Source: Prorocentrum cordatum
Lineage: Eukaryota; Sar; Dinophyceae; Prorocentrales; Prorocentraceae
NCBI GenBank assembly: GCA_963575745.1
Contig: CAUYUJ010006344.1
Coordinates: 10,001 to 35,000 of the forward strand
Direction of reading: 5' to 3'
Length of the DNA: 25,000 bases
The notes beneath the pieces are model-generated. The model did no database searches. It saw only the letters and a list, made by a program, of their open reading frames with translations, and was not told the origin of the DNA. Positions 1-9,111 of this stretch are shown here, piece by piece (positions within the stretch are counted from its first letter, which is position 1; each line of letters opens with the position of its first letter). Made by a program: the position numbers and the translations under genes.

Positions 1-148
1 TACACATAAATAAGCATACCCACAAACATATACATGTACACACGCATTACTATATACATACACTTATACACATATAGACATGTGTGATCATACACATACA
101 CGTAGGCACATACGTGTAATATACCGTTGCGTACACATGTCTATGTCA
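1..148. repeat. ACAT/TACA low-complexity tract, left flank of LINE
   Basis: Imperfect (TACA/ACAT)n sequence runs from the window edge to the LINE boundary. The same composition resumes after the LINE at about 3650, so the element probably inserted into one continuous microsatellite-like tract. Confidence 0.85.
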
Positions 149-504
149 TGCAGCCAGAGAGCAGCTTAGAGAAGTCATCGAACGAAATATCCCAGTGAAG
201 GTGCGGCAGCTGAACAGCGTATTTGTCCAGGAAGATTTTGCCTGCCTGCTCATCGACAGGCTGCACAGTGAAAACTGGACTCCAATGGTCAGCAACGGCA
301 GCATGAGCGACCGTGGTGTCGGTGATCGTGAAACGTTGACCGTCGATGAGGCCCCGGATGCCTGCACGCCAGCGCCTTGGTGAAAACTGGGCAGCCCACG
401 CTATGAGTCCAGATCGCTTCCGGCTCTTGTGGAACTCCGGGAGGTCGGCGGCCTCCTCCAGCTCCTGCCGTTGCCTGGCGGAGGCGCTGGATGAAGGACT
501 CCTT
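149..504 (-). pseudogene. LINE linker between endonuclease and RT (inverted)
   Basis: This is the minus-strand continuation of the endonuclease segment in a different frame (a frameshift lies between about 430 and 505). It reads KSRKRSGLIAWAAQFSPRRW and then a HWSPVF motif, followed by FLDKYAVQLPHLHWDISFDD and FSKLLSGC. From general knowledge of LINE polyproteins, an HWxxVF-type motif followed by an F-D-F-type stretch precedes RT domain 0, which normally starts with A-x-GPDGxP. Here the sequence stops at GC (position 149) and the expected GPDG motif appears on the opposite strand at 1262 onward. This is the main evidence for inversion rather than two unrelated fragments. Confidence 0.7.
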
Positions 505-1254
505 TTAGAAGAGCACTGAATGAGTCCAGCTCAAGGGGCAGCAGTTGCCAAAAATGTCCTGGACGTCGGAGCAGACGCTGGCTGCAGAGAGGGTCTGCTG
601 AATACAACCGCTGCGCAGAGAGCGAAGAAATTTCAGACACCACCAAAGCTTCGCCTCGGAGGTGCGGGCGCCATGGTGTTCAATTCTGCGTTTGACCTCG
701 AGGAGGCGCTTCATCTCGATCTCATCGGCGCATCTGTCGCTAGTCCGAGCAAGGCGGAGCTCATCGAGCACGATGCCCCACAGCGGGTGCCGAGGTACCC
801 AGCCTGGAGCAGTCGGGGATCGACTTGCGCTGCCACGCTGTCGCCGAGTGAAGAAGACGGGGGCGCGATCGCTCGGGTCGAAGCAGGGGCGCGCGGCAAG
901 TCCAGGAGAGGCAGCGCGAACGTCAAGGTTGCTTCGGAGGGAGCTCGGTGGGGATGTAAATGTGCGGTCGATCCGGCTGTACTGAAGATGTCCTGTAGCG
1001 TCAGCCCCTTTCCTGGTGAAACCGTCCTGCATGATCTCAGTGAGCAAGTCAAGACATGGCAGCGTGTCGAAGGTGTCCCGCACGACGGTGCCGGTGAGGG
1101 CACGCGCAGTGGCATCAAACCGGTCAGACTCTCAGGCGACTGAATTGAAGCCCCCAAGAAGAATGAGCGTGGCCTCAGAATAGGTACGAATCACCGAATA
1201 CAACTCTTCTAGGAGCTGTTGCCGGTTTCCCTCAACATGCACACCACATATCAC
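505..1254 (-). pseudogene. LINE endonuclease domain (decayed, inverted)
   Basis: On the minus strand this reads as the apurinic-endonuclease-like (exonuclease III fold) domain that nicks target DNA for LINE insertion. It runs VICGVHVEGN, then LLGGFNSVA, then a single in-frame TGA at 1132-1134, then the same frame onward through YSRIDRTF and DPSDRAPVFF. The family signatures are GDFN, SxIDR and SDHxP. Here the GDFN aspartate is missing (GGFNS) and the SDHxP histidine is arginine (SDRAP), so catalysis should be lost. The domain is truncated at its N-terminal side at the inversion junction near 1254. After the domain the frame runs on as a charged stretch (DEIEMKRLLEVKRRIEHH) typical of the region between endonuclease and RT. 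Overlapping plus-strand reading frames here are shadows. Confidence 0.75.
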
Positions 1255-2171
1255 GGCTGCACCGACTCTGCACTTGGGCCCGATGGCGTGCCCTACGGCG
1301 CTTGGCGGCGTGCGCCCGAATGGTGCCAACGTGTTTTGTCGGCTGCCTTGCTTGAATGGTTAGCCGGCGCGCCACTACCTCGCGATGTCAATCATGCGTG
1401 GCTTGCCCTGCTTGCCAGAAGGTCACGATCTAGCCTCGGGCCCCGCTCGCTTCCAATCGGTGCCCGACGCGCGCCCGCTGTCCCTGGGCAGCTTCGATGT
1501 CAAGATGCTTGCTGCTTCAATCAACCGGATTCTGGAGCCCGCGGTAGCTAATTGGTCCTCTGATCCGCAGCGGGCATGTATCAAAGGCCGGCAAATGCTC
1601 GACAACGTCATCGAGGTGGAGACCCATATTATGGCCACCGCAGCGTTAGTTAGAGATTCGCAGGAGCCCGGCCAGCCGGCAGCATGGCCCAGCAGTCCAT
1701 GCCCAGCTTGTTTGCCGAACGACTTCGGCGCCGCCTTTCCGAGCTTGTTTTTAGGATTTCTCTGGATGGCTTCGGGTGCGATCGGAGTTCCAGTGCCCAT
1801 CATCACGGCCGTGCAGCAGCTATATCGCGGAAGCGCGCATGTTTGTCGATTTGGCGGGATGACAACTGAAGTTTTCACCATTACTTCTAGAGTGCAGCAA
1901 GGTTGTCCCCTCAGGCCTACGCTGTTTGTTATAGCAATTGACGCATTTCTTTCGAACACTGGTTCATAACTTGGGGGACCGCTGCCTGGTGCGAGCTTTT
2001 GCCGGCGACATCGCCATCATACTGGGGAGGATATGGATTGACGGGCAAGTCGCAGCATTCTTCGTCGACGAGTCCGCAAGTATTTCGAAGCTCAAGAGCA
2101 AGCCTCGGACGTGTGTGATCCTTCCTCTGTGGCCAATTTCTTTGGAACGCTTCGCGCGGCTTCTCAAATAA
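1255..2171 (+). pseudogene. LINE reverse transcriptase domain (decayed)
   Basis: RT-family motifs appear in order over three frames: SALGPDGVPYGAW (domain 0, about 1268), RPLSLGSFDVKMLAASINRI (domain 1, about 1472), DPQRACIKGRQMLDNV (domain 2), NDFGAAFPSLF (domain A, aspartate kept), RVQQGCPLRPTLFVIAIDAF (domain B, about 1891) and VRAFAGDIAIIL (domain C, about 1990). The catalytic YADD-type box is FAGD at 1998-2009, so the first metal-binding aspartate is glycine and the enzyme is dead. Frame changes lie near 1430 and between about 1950 and 1990. The thumb ends with CVILPLW near 2140. The enzyme would copy its own RNA at the nicked target site. Confidence 0.85.
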
Positions 2172-3450
2172 GGTATTCCTTTCTGGGGCGGGGCGATTTC
2201 TTGTGTCACTCTTCTGGCAAATACTTCGTTTTCTTCCTTGGTTCAGGAGCGGGCTCGCTATCTCTCTTGGCGCTTATGCGCAAGTATTTGGGCATGATCC
2301 AGTACATGAAGGATCTTTCCTTTGGTCTGCCGGCCACTGCGTTGTTGTGCAACTCCATTGCCATCGGCGTGCTGGGGTTCGTCTTGCAGCTGGTCGAGCC
2401 GACCGCTGACCTCCTGAAGACCTCCTGAAGACCTCGATGTTTCGCAAATTCATCGCTGGGCCAGGGAACTAGCTGCCCCCGAAGTACGGGTTCAATCTCG
2501 ACAGGCTCGGAATACCAGTGCCGCTTGTTTCTATGACGGCCTTGCATCTAGCATCTGCGGGTAGGACCTTGTCTACAACATGCCCCAGTTGGCGCGCCAG
2601 CTTCGCCTATTGCGACGCGGTGCTTTGAGTGACCATGCTCCGCTGCAGTGGAGGTGTCAATCGTGGCTTGATCGTTTGGCCGTCCGTGTTTGGATCGCGC
2701 GCGCGCCCGATTCAGTACAGAGGGAGTGTCATTGATTACGATTCGCGGTAAGGCTAGGGCTGACCAAGCAGCTATTTACAAGCAGTTGCGCGGCCGCGTG
2801 TTTCCGGTTTGCCCTGTTCAGACCATCCAGGCATGGTTGAAAAAAAAGGTCGTTCCACATTTTAGGACTGTCGAAACTGCGCGTCTGCGCGGGGTGCTCT
2901 GCAAGCAACATGTGCGTATTGCGGCGCCGGGTTCCTCCGTGTGTCCTCTCTGCTTGTATTCATATTCGTTCGGATGGCATGACAACCGCGCGACGCTTTC
3001 ACAAGGAACCGACATGTGTTTGCTGCAAGACGTCAGGGCCCGACTCGATCGAGCAGTATTGGCTTTGTCCTGTTTCTTGGAAGGAGGCCGTCGCTATTTG
3101 CACTTTGACTTGCCAAAGTGTTCGATCCGCCATTTCTTACTTCGTTCCCCTTCCAGCCCCTCTCACAAGGTCGTTTCACTCCATGTGTATAGCTGTTGCG
3201 CAATTCATGCTTACCTTCGGCATCAGAACGCTGGGGGCACTGCACTCTGGGTGTACAGGTCTCAGTTGCGTGGCGTGCGGGAGCGAATGTGATCTCTGGT
3301 ATTTCGTCCATTTGCCGTGCAAATTTACGTGGTGGTTCGCGGCCGTGCCCGCGCCAAGCAAGCGCCCGAGTTTCCGCCCCCTGATGCACATGATGGGTGA
3401 TGTGTATTGTGTGTCACTGTATTTGTGTTCCTGTTGTCCGTAGGGGGGGC
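2172..3450 (+). pseudogene. LINE C-terminal region with zinc knuckle (decayed)
   Basis: Several broken frames continue the LINE polyprotein. Around 2660-2700 there is LDRLAVRVWIARAPDSV. At about 3003-3075 the reading is RRFHKEPTCVCCKTSGPDSI followed by EQYWLCPV. This matches the C-x2-C-x(n)-H-x4-C knuckle near the C terminus of many LINE polyproteins, where the usual histidine is glutamine here (SIEQYWLCP). The last recognisable segment is the open stretch 2910-3443. Stops and shifts are frequent between 2170 and 2690, where I cannot reconstruct one frame. The knuckle normally helps bind nucleic acid during target-primed reverse transcription. Confidence 0.6.
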
Positions 3451-3650
3451 AGGATTTGTCCGCCCGCAACTGGTCCCAGAAACACTCGGCAATGTAGTTG
3501 AAGCTCCTGTGGATCACTTCGAGCATGCAACTTTTTATCATTGTTCTGTTAGCTTGTGTGGAGTGCATTCCGGTCTCGCATCGTCTCCCTCCGCGCCCTG
3601 CGGGGTGATCTCATCCTTTGCTCCGTCTGCTGGAAAAACTTTGCATTTAC
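3451..3650. other. No gene seen; probable LINE 3' tail or flank
   Basis: About 200 bp of mixed composition between the last LINE-like frame and the ACAT tract. It may include the LINE 3' untranslated region. There is no poly(A) run and no clear target-site duplication, so the insertion end remains undefined. Confidence 0.4.
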
Positions 3651-4533
3651 ATGGCATGCGTATGTATTTTCACATCTACATACGTATACACATATACGTA
3701 TGCATGTCAACGCACACACACATATATACATACAAGTATACATACACATATACATGTCTCATACACATACACTTATATATACATATACGTGGGCATCTGC
3801 ATTTTACATGCACATTTCCATATACGTACGCATACAACTGCATATGTACATACATATACACATACAATGCCATATACACATGTACCGATGCATGCCAATT
3901 CCATATACATTCGAAAACATAAATACATATGAATGTTTGCATATACGCATACATACAAGTGCACACATACATACGCTTTTACACCTGCACATCAACATGC
4001 ATATGCATACACATATATACATTTACGCGTACGTACACATACACATGCACATGTGCATAAACATGTACACACAACGTATATATATACAAATACATACCAG
4101 TATACCTGTACACATACATCCACATCTACTTGTATATCTACAAAAAGGAATTTGCATATGCACTTGCGTGTGCTTATACATATACGTACACATCTGCATT
4201 TCCACATACATATACATGTACACACATGTGTATATACTTCCACACATACCTTGATGCGCATATACCCATATTTACGTGTGTATGTATGTATACATATGTA
4301 TGCATATGTGCATGGGCATATGTTTATATATATATACACTCATTCATACATGTATTTATGCATGTATCACACATGTATGTTGTATATCATATGCCACCAC
4401 GTATACATAAACGTACACGTGTGCATACACATGTACATACACATCCACGTGTACACGTAATTTACATATGCGTATACATATACATGTACGTACATACATA
4501 CATCTACGCATATGTATACACCAACCCATATTT

Positions 4534-4595
<62 letters not shown>

Positions 4596-4655
4596 AGCTT
4601 GTACATATGTACATATCACTGCATATTATTACATGTATGATTGTTGTATACATAT
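3651..4655. repeat. ACAT-rich cryptic microsatellite with (TA)n core
   Basis: One kilobase of degenerate ACAT/TACA/TATG units resembles the sequence at 1-148. A nearly pure (TA)n run lies at about 4531-4592. All six frames are open over long stretches only because the repeat lacks stops in those phases. Confidence 0.9.
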
Positions 4656-5860
4656 AACGGCGCACCGGGTCCGGGGGCCCGGGGCCGGGACCTCTACCAC
4701 AAATGTGCGCCCCAGGGGGCCCGGAGGCTCGTCGGGGCTTGCCGGAGGCCTCCCCAGTCAGACAAGACGGCCCAAGAAGCGCCCAAGACGGCCCAAGAAA
4801 CTTCCAAGAGGCCTCCAAGAGGGCTCCGAGATGCTGAAGATGGCCTCCAGACGTCCAAGGAGGCCCCCAAGAGGCCCCAAGAAGCCTCCAACATGCGTCC
4901 CAAGAGGGCCCCTAGACGCAAAAATTGGCCCATTCCCTTCGTAAAACGTACATTTTTAACAAAGTCGCCTTTTGGGCTTTCCGACGTTACAGGACGGCCC
5001 AAGAGGCGCCCAAGACCGCCCCAAGACGGCCCAAGAAGTTTCCCAGAGGGCCCCAGGACAGCCCAAGAGGGCCCCAAGACGGCCCAAGAGGCGCCCAAGA
5101 TGGCCCAAGAGGGCCCCAAGACGGGCCCAAGAGGGGGCCCAGAGGGGGACCACGAACCGCAAGCTCGAGCCTTCCGCCCCAAGAGGCCGCCAGGAGGCCC
5201 CCAGGAGGCCCCTCAAGAGGCCCCAGGAGACCCCAGACGTCCAAGGACGCCCCCAAGAGGCCCCAAGAAGCCTCCAACATGCGTCCCAAGAGGGCCCCTA
5301 GACGCAAAATTGGCCCATTCCCTTCGTAAAACGTACATTTTCAACAAAGTCGTCTTTTGGGCTTTCCGACGTTACAGGACGGCCCAAGAGGCGCCCAAGA
5401 CCGCCCCAAGACGGCCCAAGAAGCTTCCAAGAGGGCCCCAGGACAGCCCAAGAGGGCCCCAAGACGGCCCAAGAGGCGCCCAAGATGGCCCAAGAGGGCC
5501 CCAAGACGGGCCCAAGAGGGGGCCCAGAGGGGGACCACGAACCGCAAGCTCGAGCCTTCCGCCCCAAGAGGCCGCCAGGAGGCCCCAAGGAGGCCCCTCA
5601 AGAGGCCCCAGGAGACCCCCAAGAGGCCCAAAGGAGGCCCCGAGAAGCCCCAAATCGGCCCCCAAAATCCTTCGAACCTGCTTCCAGGAAGCCCCCGACA
5701 GGTTCAGAGGCTCCCGAGAAGCTACGTCAAACTCCCAGCGAGCGACGGGACGAGGCCCCCCACAAAATCACAAGAGGCTCCACAGGCGGCCCAAGAGAGC
5801 CCCAAGATGGGCCCGAGAGGGATTCCACGCAAGTTGTTATTGTATGGCTCGGGAAAGGAC
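4656..5860. repeat. CCCAAGA-GGCCC degenerate tandem repeat block
   Basis: GC-rich short units built on GGCCCAAGA, GGCCCCAAGA and AGGCGCCCAAGA recur every 10-13 bases. A roughly 70-bp non-repetitive core (4916-4993 and 5302-5379, containing TTTGGGCTTTCCGACGTTAC) interrupts the repeat twice. Translation gives Pro/Arg/Lys/Gln-rich peptides in several frames, which is what such a repeat produces by itself, so I do not call a gene. Related DNA in the opposite orientation occurs at 21790-21905, within 22590-22640 and at 24590-25000. Confidence 0.85.
4848..5618. repeat. 386-bp tandem duplication
   Basis: 4848-5233 and 5234-5618 are head-to-tail copies. Both begin with CAGACGTCCAAGGA/G and carry the same order of blocks: AACATGCGTCCCAAGAGGG, ACGCAAAA(A)TTGGCCCATTC, TTTGGGCTTTCCGACGTTAC, and GACCACGAACCGCAAGCTCG. 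Only scattered substitutions and single-base indels separate them, so the duplication looks recent. The final part of the unit (CCCCTCAAGAGGCCCCAGGA through GACGTCCAAGGACGCCCCC) recurs at about 7770-7820. Confidence 0.9.
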
Positions 5861-6003
5861 GAGGATGAGGAGGAAGACGAGGAGGAGGAGGAGGAGAAGG
5901 AGGAGGAGGAGGAGGAGGAGGAGGAGGAGGAGGAGGAGGAGGAGGAGGAGGAGGAGGAGAGGGAGGAGGAGGAAGAGGAGGAGCAGGAAAAGGAGGAGGA
6001 GGG
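5861..6003. repeat. (GGA)n polypurine tract
   Basis: About 140 bp of almost pure GAG/GGA with a few GAC and GAA interruptions. It translates as poly-Glu, poly-Arg or poly-Gly on the plus strand and poly-Ser or poly-Leu on the minus strand. It is a homopurine mirror-repeat type tract able in principle to form triplex DNA. Confidence 0.95.
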
Positions 6004-6315
6004 GTGCTGTGGACGCCGCCGAAGTTTCCCGGGGAGTCCTGGGGGCACTTTGGTCTAGGGCCCCTCGTCGCAGGGGCTGGACGCAGTCCGAAACGTTGGA
6101 GCGTTCGGAGTCCCGGGGTCGATTCTGAGACGACTTTGCGTTTCCAGTGTCTCGCCCTTCTCCTCGACAGATTGGGGCCGCCAGATTGGCGCCAGATTGG
6201 TTTCGACTTCGCGTCCCAAGATTTTTTCGCACGGCGAAGCGCGCGGCGCGCGATCGGGGATCAAGCGCCGAGCTCGCGCGCGGCGCCCGGGCGCTGATCA
6301 GCAGGGGGCCTGGAT
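6004..6315. other. Unique GC-rich spacer, no gene recognised
   Basis: About 310 bp of non-repetitive sequence. It includes the repeated word CCAGATTGG near 6180-6200 and a 12-bp palindrome GCGCCCGGGCGC near 6283, followed by TGATCAGC. No protein family or RNA gene could be recognised. Confidence 0.5.
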
Positions 6316-6424
6316 TATCCTCCTCGCCTCTCTCTTCTCCTCCCTCGCCTTTTCTCCCTCGCCTCTCCTGCCCCTTCCCCTCTCCAGCTCTACTCCATTC
6401 CCCTCTCCACTCGCCTCCCCCTCC
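6316..6424. repeat. Polypyrimidine (CT-rich) tract
   Basis: Over 100 bp almost only of C and T on the plus strand (CTCTCTTCTCCTCCCTCGCC and similar). It is comparable with the tracts at about 7590-7680 and 21505-21612. Confidence 0.85.
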
Positions 6425-6440
6425 GAGGGGGAAGGCGAAC

Positions 6441-6479
6441 CTGTGTGTGTGTGTCTGTGTGGGGGGGGTGCTAATGCAA

Positions 6480-6548
<69 letters not shown>

Positions 6549-6568
6549 CGTGGTGTGTGTGTGTGTGT

Positions 6569-6624
<56 letters not shown>

Positions 6625-6665
6625 GTGTGTGTGTGTGTGTGGTGTGTGTGTGTGTGTTGTGTGTG

Positions 6666-6746
<81 letters not shown>

Positions 6747-6788
6747 GCGTGCGCGCGCGCGTGCGTGCGTGCGCGCGTGCGTGCGTGC
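6441..6788. repeat. Compound microsatellite (GT)n then (GCGT)n
   Basis: (GT)n runs from about 6482 to 6665 with a few slips (GGTG, GTTG). It then changes abruptly to (TGCG)n from about 6665 to 6786. A shorter GT run precedes it at 6441-6468. Nearly the whole stretch alternates purine and pyrimidine. Confidence 0.97.
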
Positions 6789-7590
6789 CCAAGAGGGACC
6801 CAAGAGAGCCTCAACATCGGTCGCGCGGAAGAGCTCTCGCGTGACCGATGTTGGGCCCTTCTTTGGGCTCCTCTTGGAGCTCCAAGAGGGGCCCAAGATG
6901 GCCCCGCGAGGGAACCGAGGGAGCCCCGCGTGGGCCCAAGGAGGCCCGAGAGAGCCCCGAGAGAACCCCAACATCGGTCACGCGGAAGAGCTCTCGCGTG
7001 ACCGATGTTGGGCCCCTCTGTGGGCTCCTCTTGGAGCTCCGACAGGGGCCAAAGATGGCCCCGCGAGGGCCCCGACGAGACCCCGAGAGGACCCAAGCAG
7101 GCCCGAGAGGGACCCAAGAGAGCCCCAGCATAGGTCACGCGGAAGAGCCCTCGCGTGACCGATGTTGAGCCCCTCTTTGGGCTCCTCTTGGAGCTCCAAG
7201 AGGGGCCCAAGATGGCCCCACGAGGGCCCCGAGGGAGCCCCACGTGGGCCCAAGGAGGCCCAAGGAACCCCAAGATGGCCCCAACATCGGTCACGCGGAA
7301 GAGCTCTCGCGTGACCGATGTTGGGCCCCCTCTTTGGGCTCCTCTTGGTGCTCCGAGAGGAGCCCAAGATGGCCCCACGAGGGCCCCGTCGAGACCCCAA
7401 GAGGGCCCAAGGAGGCCCAATAGGGCCCCAAGAGGGCCCCAACATCGGTCACGCGAAAGAGCTCTCGCGTGACCGATGTTGGGCCCCTCTGTGGGCTCCT
7501 CTTGGAGCTCCGAGAGGAGCCCAAGGTGGCCCCACGAGGGCCCCGACGAGCCCCAAGAGAGCCCAAGAGGGCCCCAAGAGCGCCCCAACA
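6789..7590. repeat. 157-bp satellite, five copies, each with a 42-nt hairpin
   Basis: Five head-to-tail units are anchored by hairpins at 6812-6853, 6969-7010, 7126-7167, 7282-7323 and 7440-7481 (spacings 157, 157, 156 and 158). The consensus hairpin has 16-nt arms CAACATCGGTCACGCG and CGCGTGACCGATGTTG around a GAAGAGCTCT loop. Immediately after it comes a second inverted repeat, GGGCCCCTCTTTGGGCTC ... AGAGGGGCCC, with the palindrome CTCTTGGAGCTCCAAGAG at its centre. The rest of the unit is CCCAAGA/GGCCCC repeat DNA. Long His/Thr- and Gly/Pro-rich open frames across this region are by-products. Confidence 0.93.
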
Positions 7591-7680
7591 TCTCCTCTCC
7601 TTCCTCCTCCTCCCTCCTCTGCATATTCCTCCTCCTCCTCCTTCTCCTCCTCCTCCTCCTCCTCCTTCTCCTCTCCAGGG
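7591..7680. repeat. (TCC)n tract
   Basis: Plus-strand TCC/CTCCTTC repeats of about 80 bp close the satellite block. Confidence 0.9.
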
Positions 7681-7935
7681 GAATGAAAACCGAGGACAGC
7701 TCACGGGGGGCCCAAGCACCCCCTTGTTGCATCCATCTTGGCTTCCAGATGGAGCCCAAGAAGGCCCCGAGGAGGCCCCTCAAGAGGCCCCAGGAGACCC
7801 CAGACGTCCAAGGACGCCCCCAAGACGCTTCGCGTCACCAATTTCTTCTCGCAACGATTCCTGGGTCTGTGACTCGACAGAACCTAAGCGCGCGCGAAGC
7901 GCGCGCGTGGCTCTAGTTCTATATGCAGTAACGCA
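7681..7935. other. Spacer with a partial copy of the 4848-5618 repeat
   Basis: 7770-7820 repeats the end of the 386-bp unit (GGCCCCTCAAGAGGCCCCAG through CAAGGACGCCCCCAAGA). Next is a short unique part with a GCGCGCGCGAAGCGCGCGCG palindrome at about 7888. No gene is visible. Confidence 0.6.
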
Positions 7936-8012
7936 CGCGCGCATATATACACATATATATATATATACATGCATTCACATACATACGTATATATATACAT
8001 ATATATATATAC

Positions 8013-8069
<57 letters not shown>

Positions 8070-8130
8070 TGCGTGTGTATATATTTATACACACGTGCAT
8101 ATTATATATATACACATTATCATCATACCT
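7936..8130. repeat. (TA)n / (ATAC)n tract
   Basis: Long (AT)n runs interspersed with ACATAT, the same sequence type as 3651-4655. Confidence 0.93.
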
Positions 8131-8181
8131 ACCGGTGTGATCTCGCACTGCTGTATTTCGACCGACCGTGTGCCCATAATG

Positions 8182-9111
8182 CGGTCGTGCTGGTGGTTGT
8201 GCTGGTGGTCGTGCTGGTGGTCGTGGTTGGTGGACGTGCTGGTGGTCGTGCTGGTGGTCGTGCTGCTGGCCGTTCTGGTGGAGGTGCTGGCAGCCGTGCT
8301 GGTGGTCGTGCTGGTGGTCGTGCTGGTACTTGTGCTGGTGGTCGTGCTGGGAAGTGCTGGTGGTCGAGCTGGTGGTCGTGCTGCTGGCTGGTCGTGCTGG
8401 TGGTCGTGCTGGTGGTCGTGCTGGGCTGGTGGTCGTGCTGGTGGTCGTGCTGGCGGTTGTGCTGGTGGTCGTGCTGGTGGCTGGTCGCGTTGGTGGTTGT
8501 GCTGGTGATCGTGCTGGCGGTCGTGTTGGTGGCCGTTCTGGTGGAGGTGCTGGTGATCGTGCTGGTGGTCGTGCTGGTGGTCGTGCTGGTGGTTGTGCTG
8601 GTGGTCGTGCTGGTGGCTGGCCGTGCTGGAGGTGCTGGTGGTCGTGTTGGTGGTCGTGCTTGGTCGTGCTGGTGGCTGGCCGTGCTGGAGGTGCTGGTGG
8701 CTGGTCGTGCTGGTGGTCGTGCTGGTGGTCGTGCTGGTGGTCGTGCTGGTGCTTGTGCTGGTGGTCGTGCTGGCGGTCGTGTTGGTGGCCGTTCTGGTGG
8801 AGGTGCTGGTGGTCGTGCTGGTGATCGTGCTGGTGGTCGTGCTGGTGGTTGTGCTGGTGGTCGTGCTGGTGGCTGGGCGTGCCGGTGCTTGTGCTGGTGG
8901 TCGTGCTGGCGGTCGTGTTGGTGGCCGTTCTGGTGGAGGTGCTGGTGGTCGTGCTGGTGGTCGTGCTGGTGGTTCTGCTGGTGGTCGTGCTGGTGGCTGG
9001 CCGTGCTGGAGGTGCTGGTGGTCGTGTTGGTGGTCGTGCTGGTGGTCGTGCTCGCGGTCGTGTTGCTGGCCGTTCTGGTGGAGGTGCTGGTGGTCGTGCT
9101 GGTGGTGCTGG
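8182..9111. repeat. 12-bp minisatellite GTGCTGGTGGTC
   Basis: About 930 bp of GTGCTGGTGGTC units. Variants mark a higher-order pattern: a GGCCGTTCTGGTGGAGGTGC block recurs near 8265, 8530, 8783, 8924 and 9068. Because 12 is a multiple of 3, every plus-strand frame stays open (Val-Leu, Cys-Trp-Trp-Ser, Ala-Gly-Gly-Arg repeats). The open frames are therefore not evidence of a protein. Confidence 0.95.

Larger units (their letters stand above)
149..3450 (+). mobile_element. 5'-inverted, 5'-truncated non-LTR retrotransposon (LINE)
   Basis: The segment 149-1254 reads as LINE endonuclease plus linker on the minus strand. The segment from 1255 reads as reverse transcriptase and C-terminal region on the plus strand. 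The inner end of the linker (minus strand, ending at 149) and the start of the RT part (1255) share the 7-nt word GGCTGCA, and the parental reading frame continues correctly across it (LLSGC then TDSALGPDG). This is the layout expected of twin priming during LINE insertion. The 5' end lies inside the endonuclease, so the N-terminal part and any ORF1 are missing. The element is dead, with frameshifts, stops and lost catalytic residues. The right end is not sharply visible; sequence before the ACAT tract at about 3650 may also belong to it, and I could not define a target-site duplication. Confidence 0.8.

Noticed and set aside
520-1143. Plus-strand 207-codon frame
   Set aside because: It is antisense to the LINE endonuclease, whose motifs (SRIDR, SDRAP) read clearly on the minus strand.
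3451-3650. Target-site duplication of the LINE in the ACAT flanks
   Set aside because: The flanks are low-complexity, so short matches are found everywhere and prove nothing.
3556-4657. Several overlapping open frames with Tyr/His/Ile/Thr repeats
   Set aside because: Translation of the ACAT/TACA microsatellite on both strands.
4641-6128. Long plus-strand open frame, 495 codons, Pro/Arg/Lys-rich then poly-Arg
   Set aside because: It is a direct result of CCCAAGA and GGA repeats without stops. It has no domain, and the frame ends soon after the repeats end.
6812-7481. CRISPR-like array (regular palindromic repeats)
   Set aside because: The intervals between the hairpins are themselves copies of one another, so this is a satellite. 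The setting is eukaryotic.
5837-7783. Long minus-strand open frame, 648 codons, with poly-Leu, His-Thr repeats and Gly/Pro
   Set aside because: It spans five unrelated repeat types. His-Thr and Ala-Arg runs come from the GT and GCGT microsatellites.
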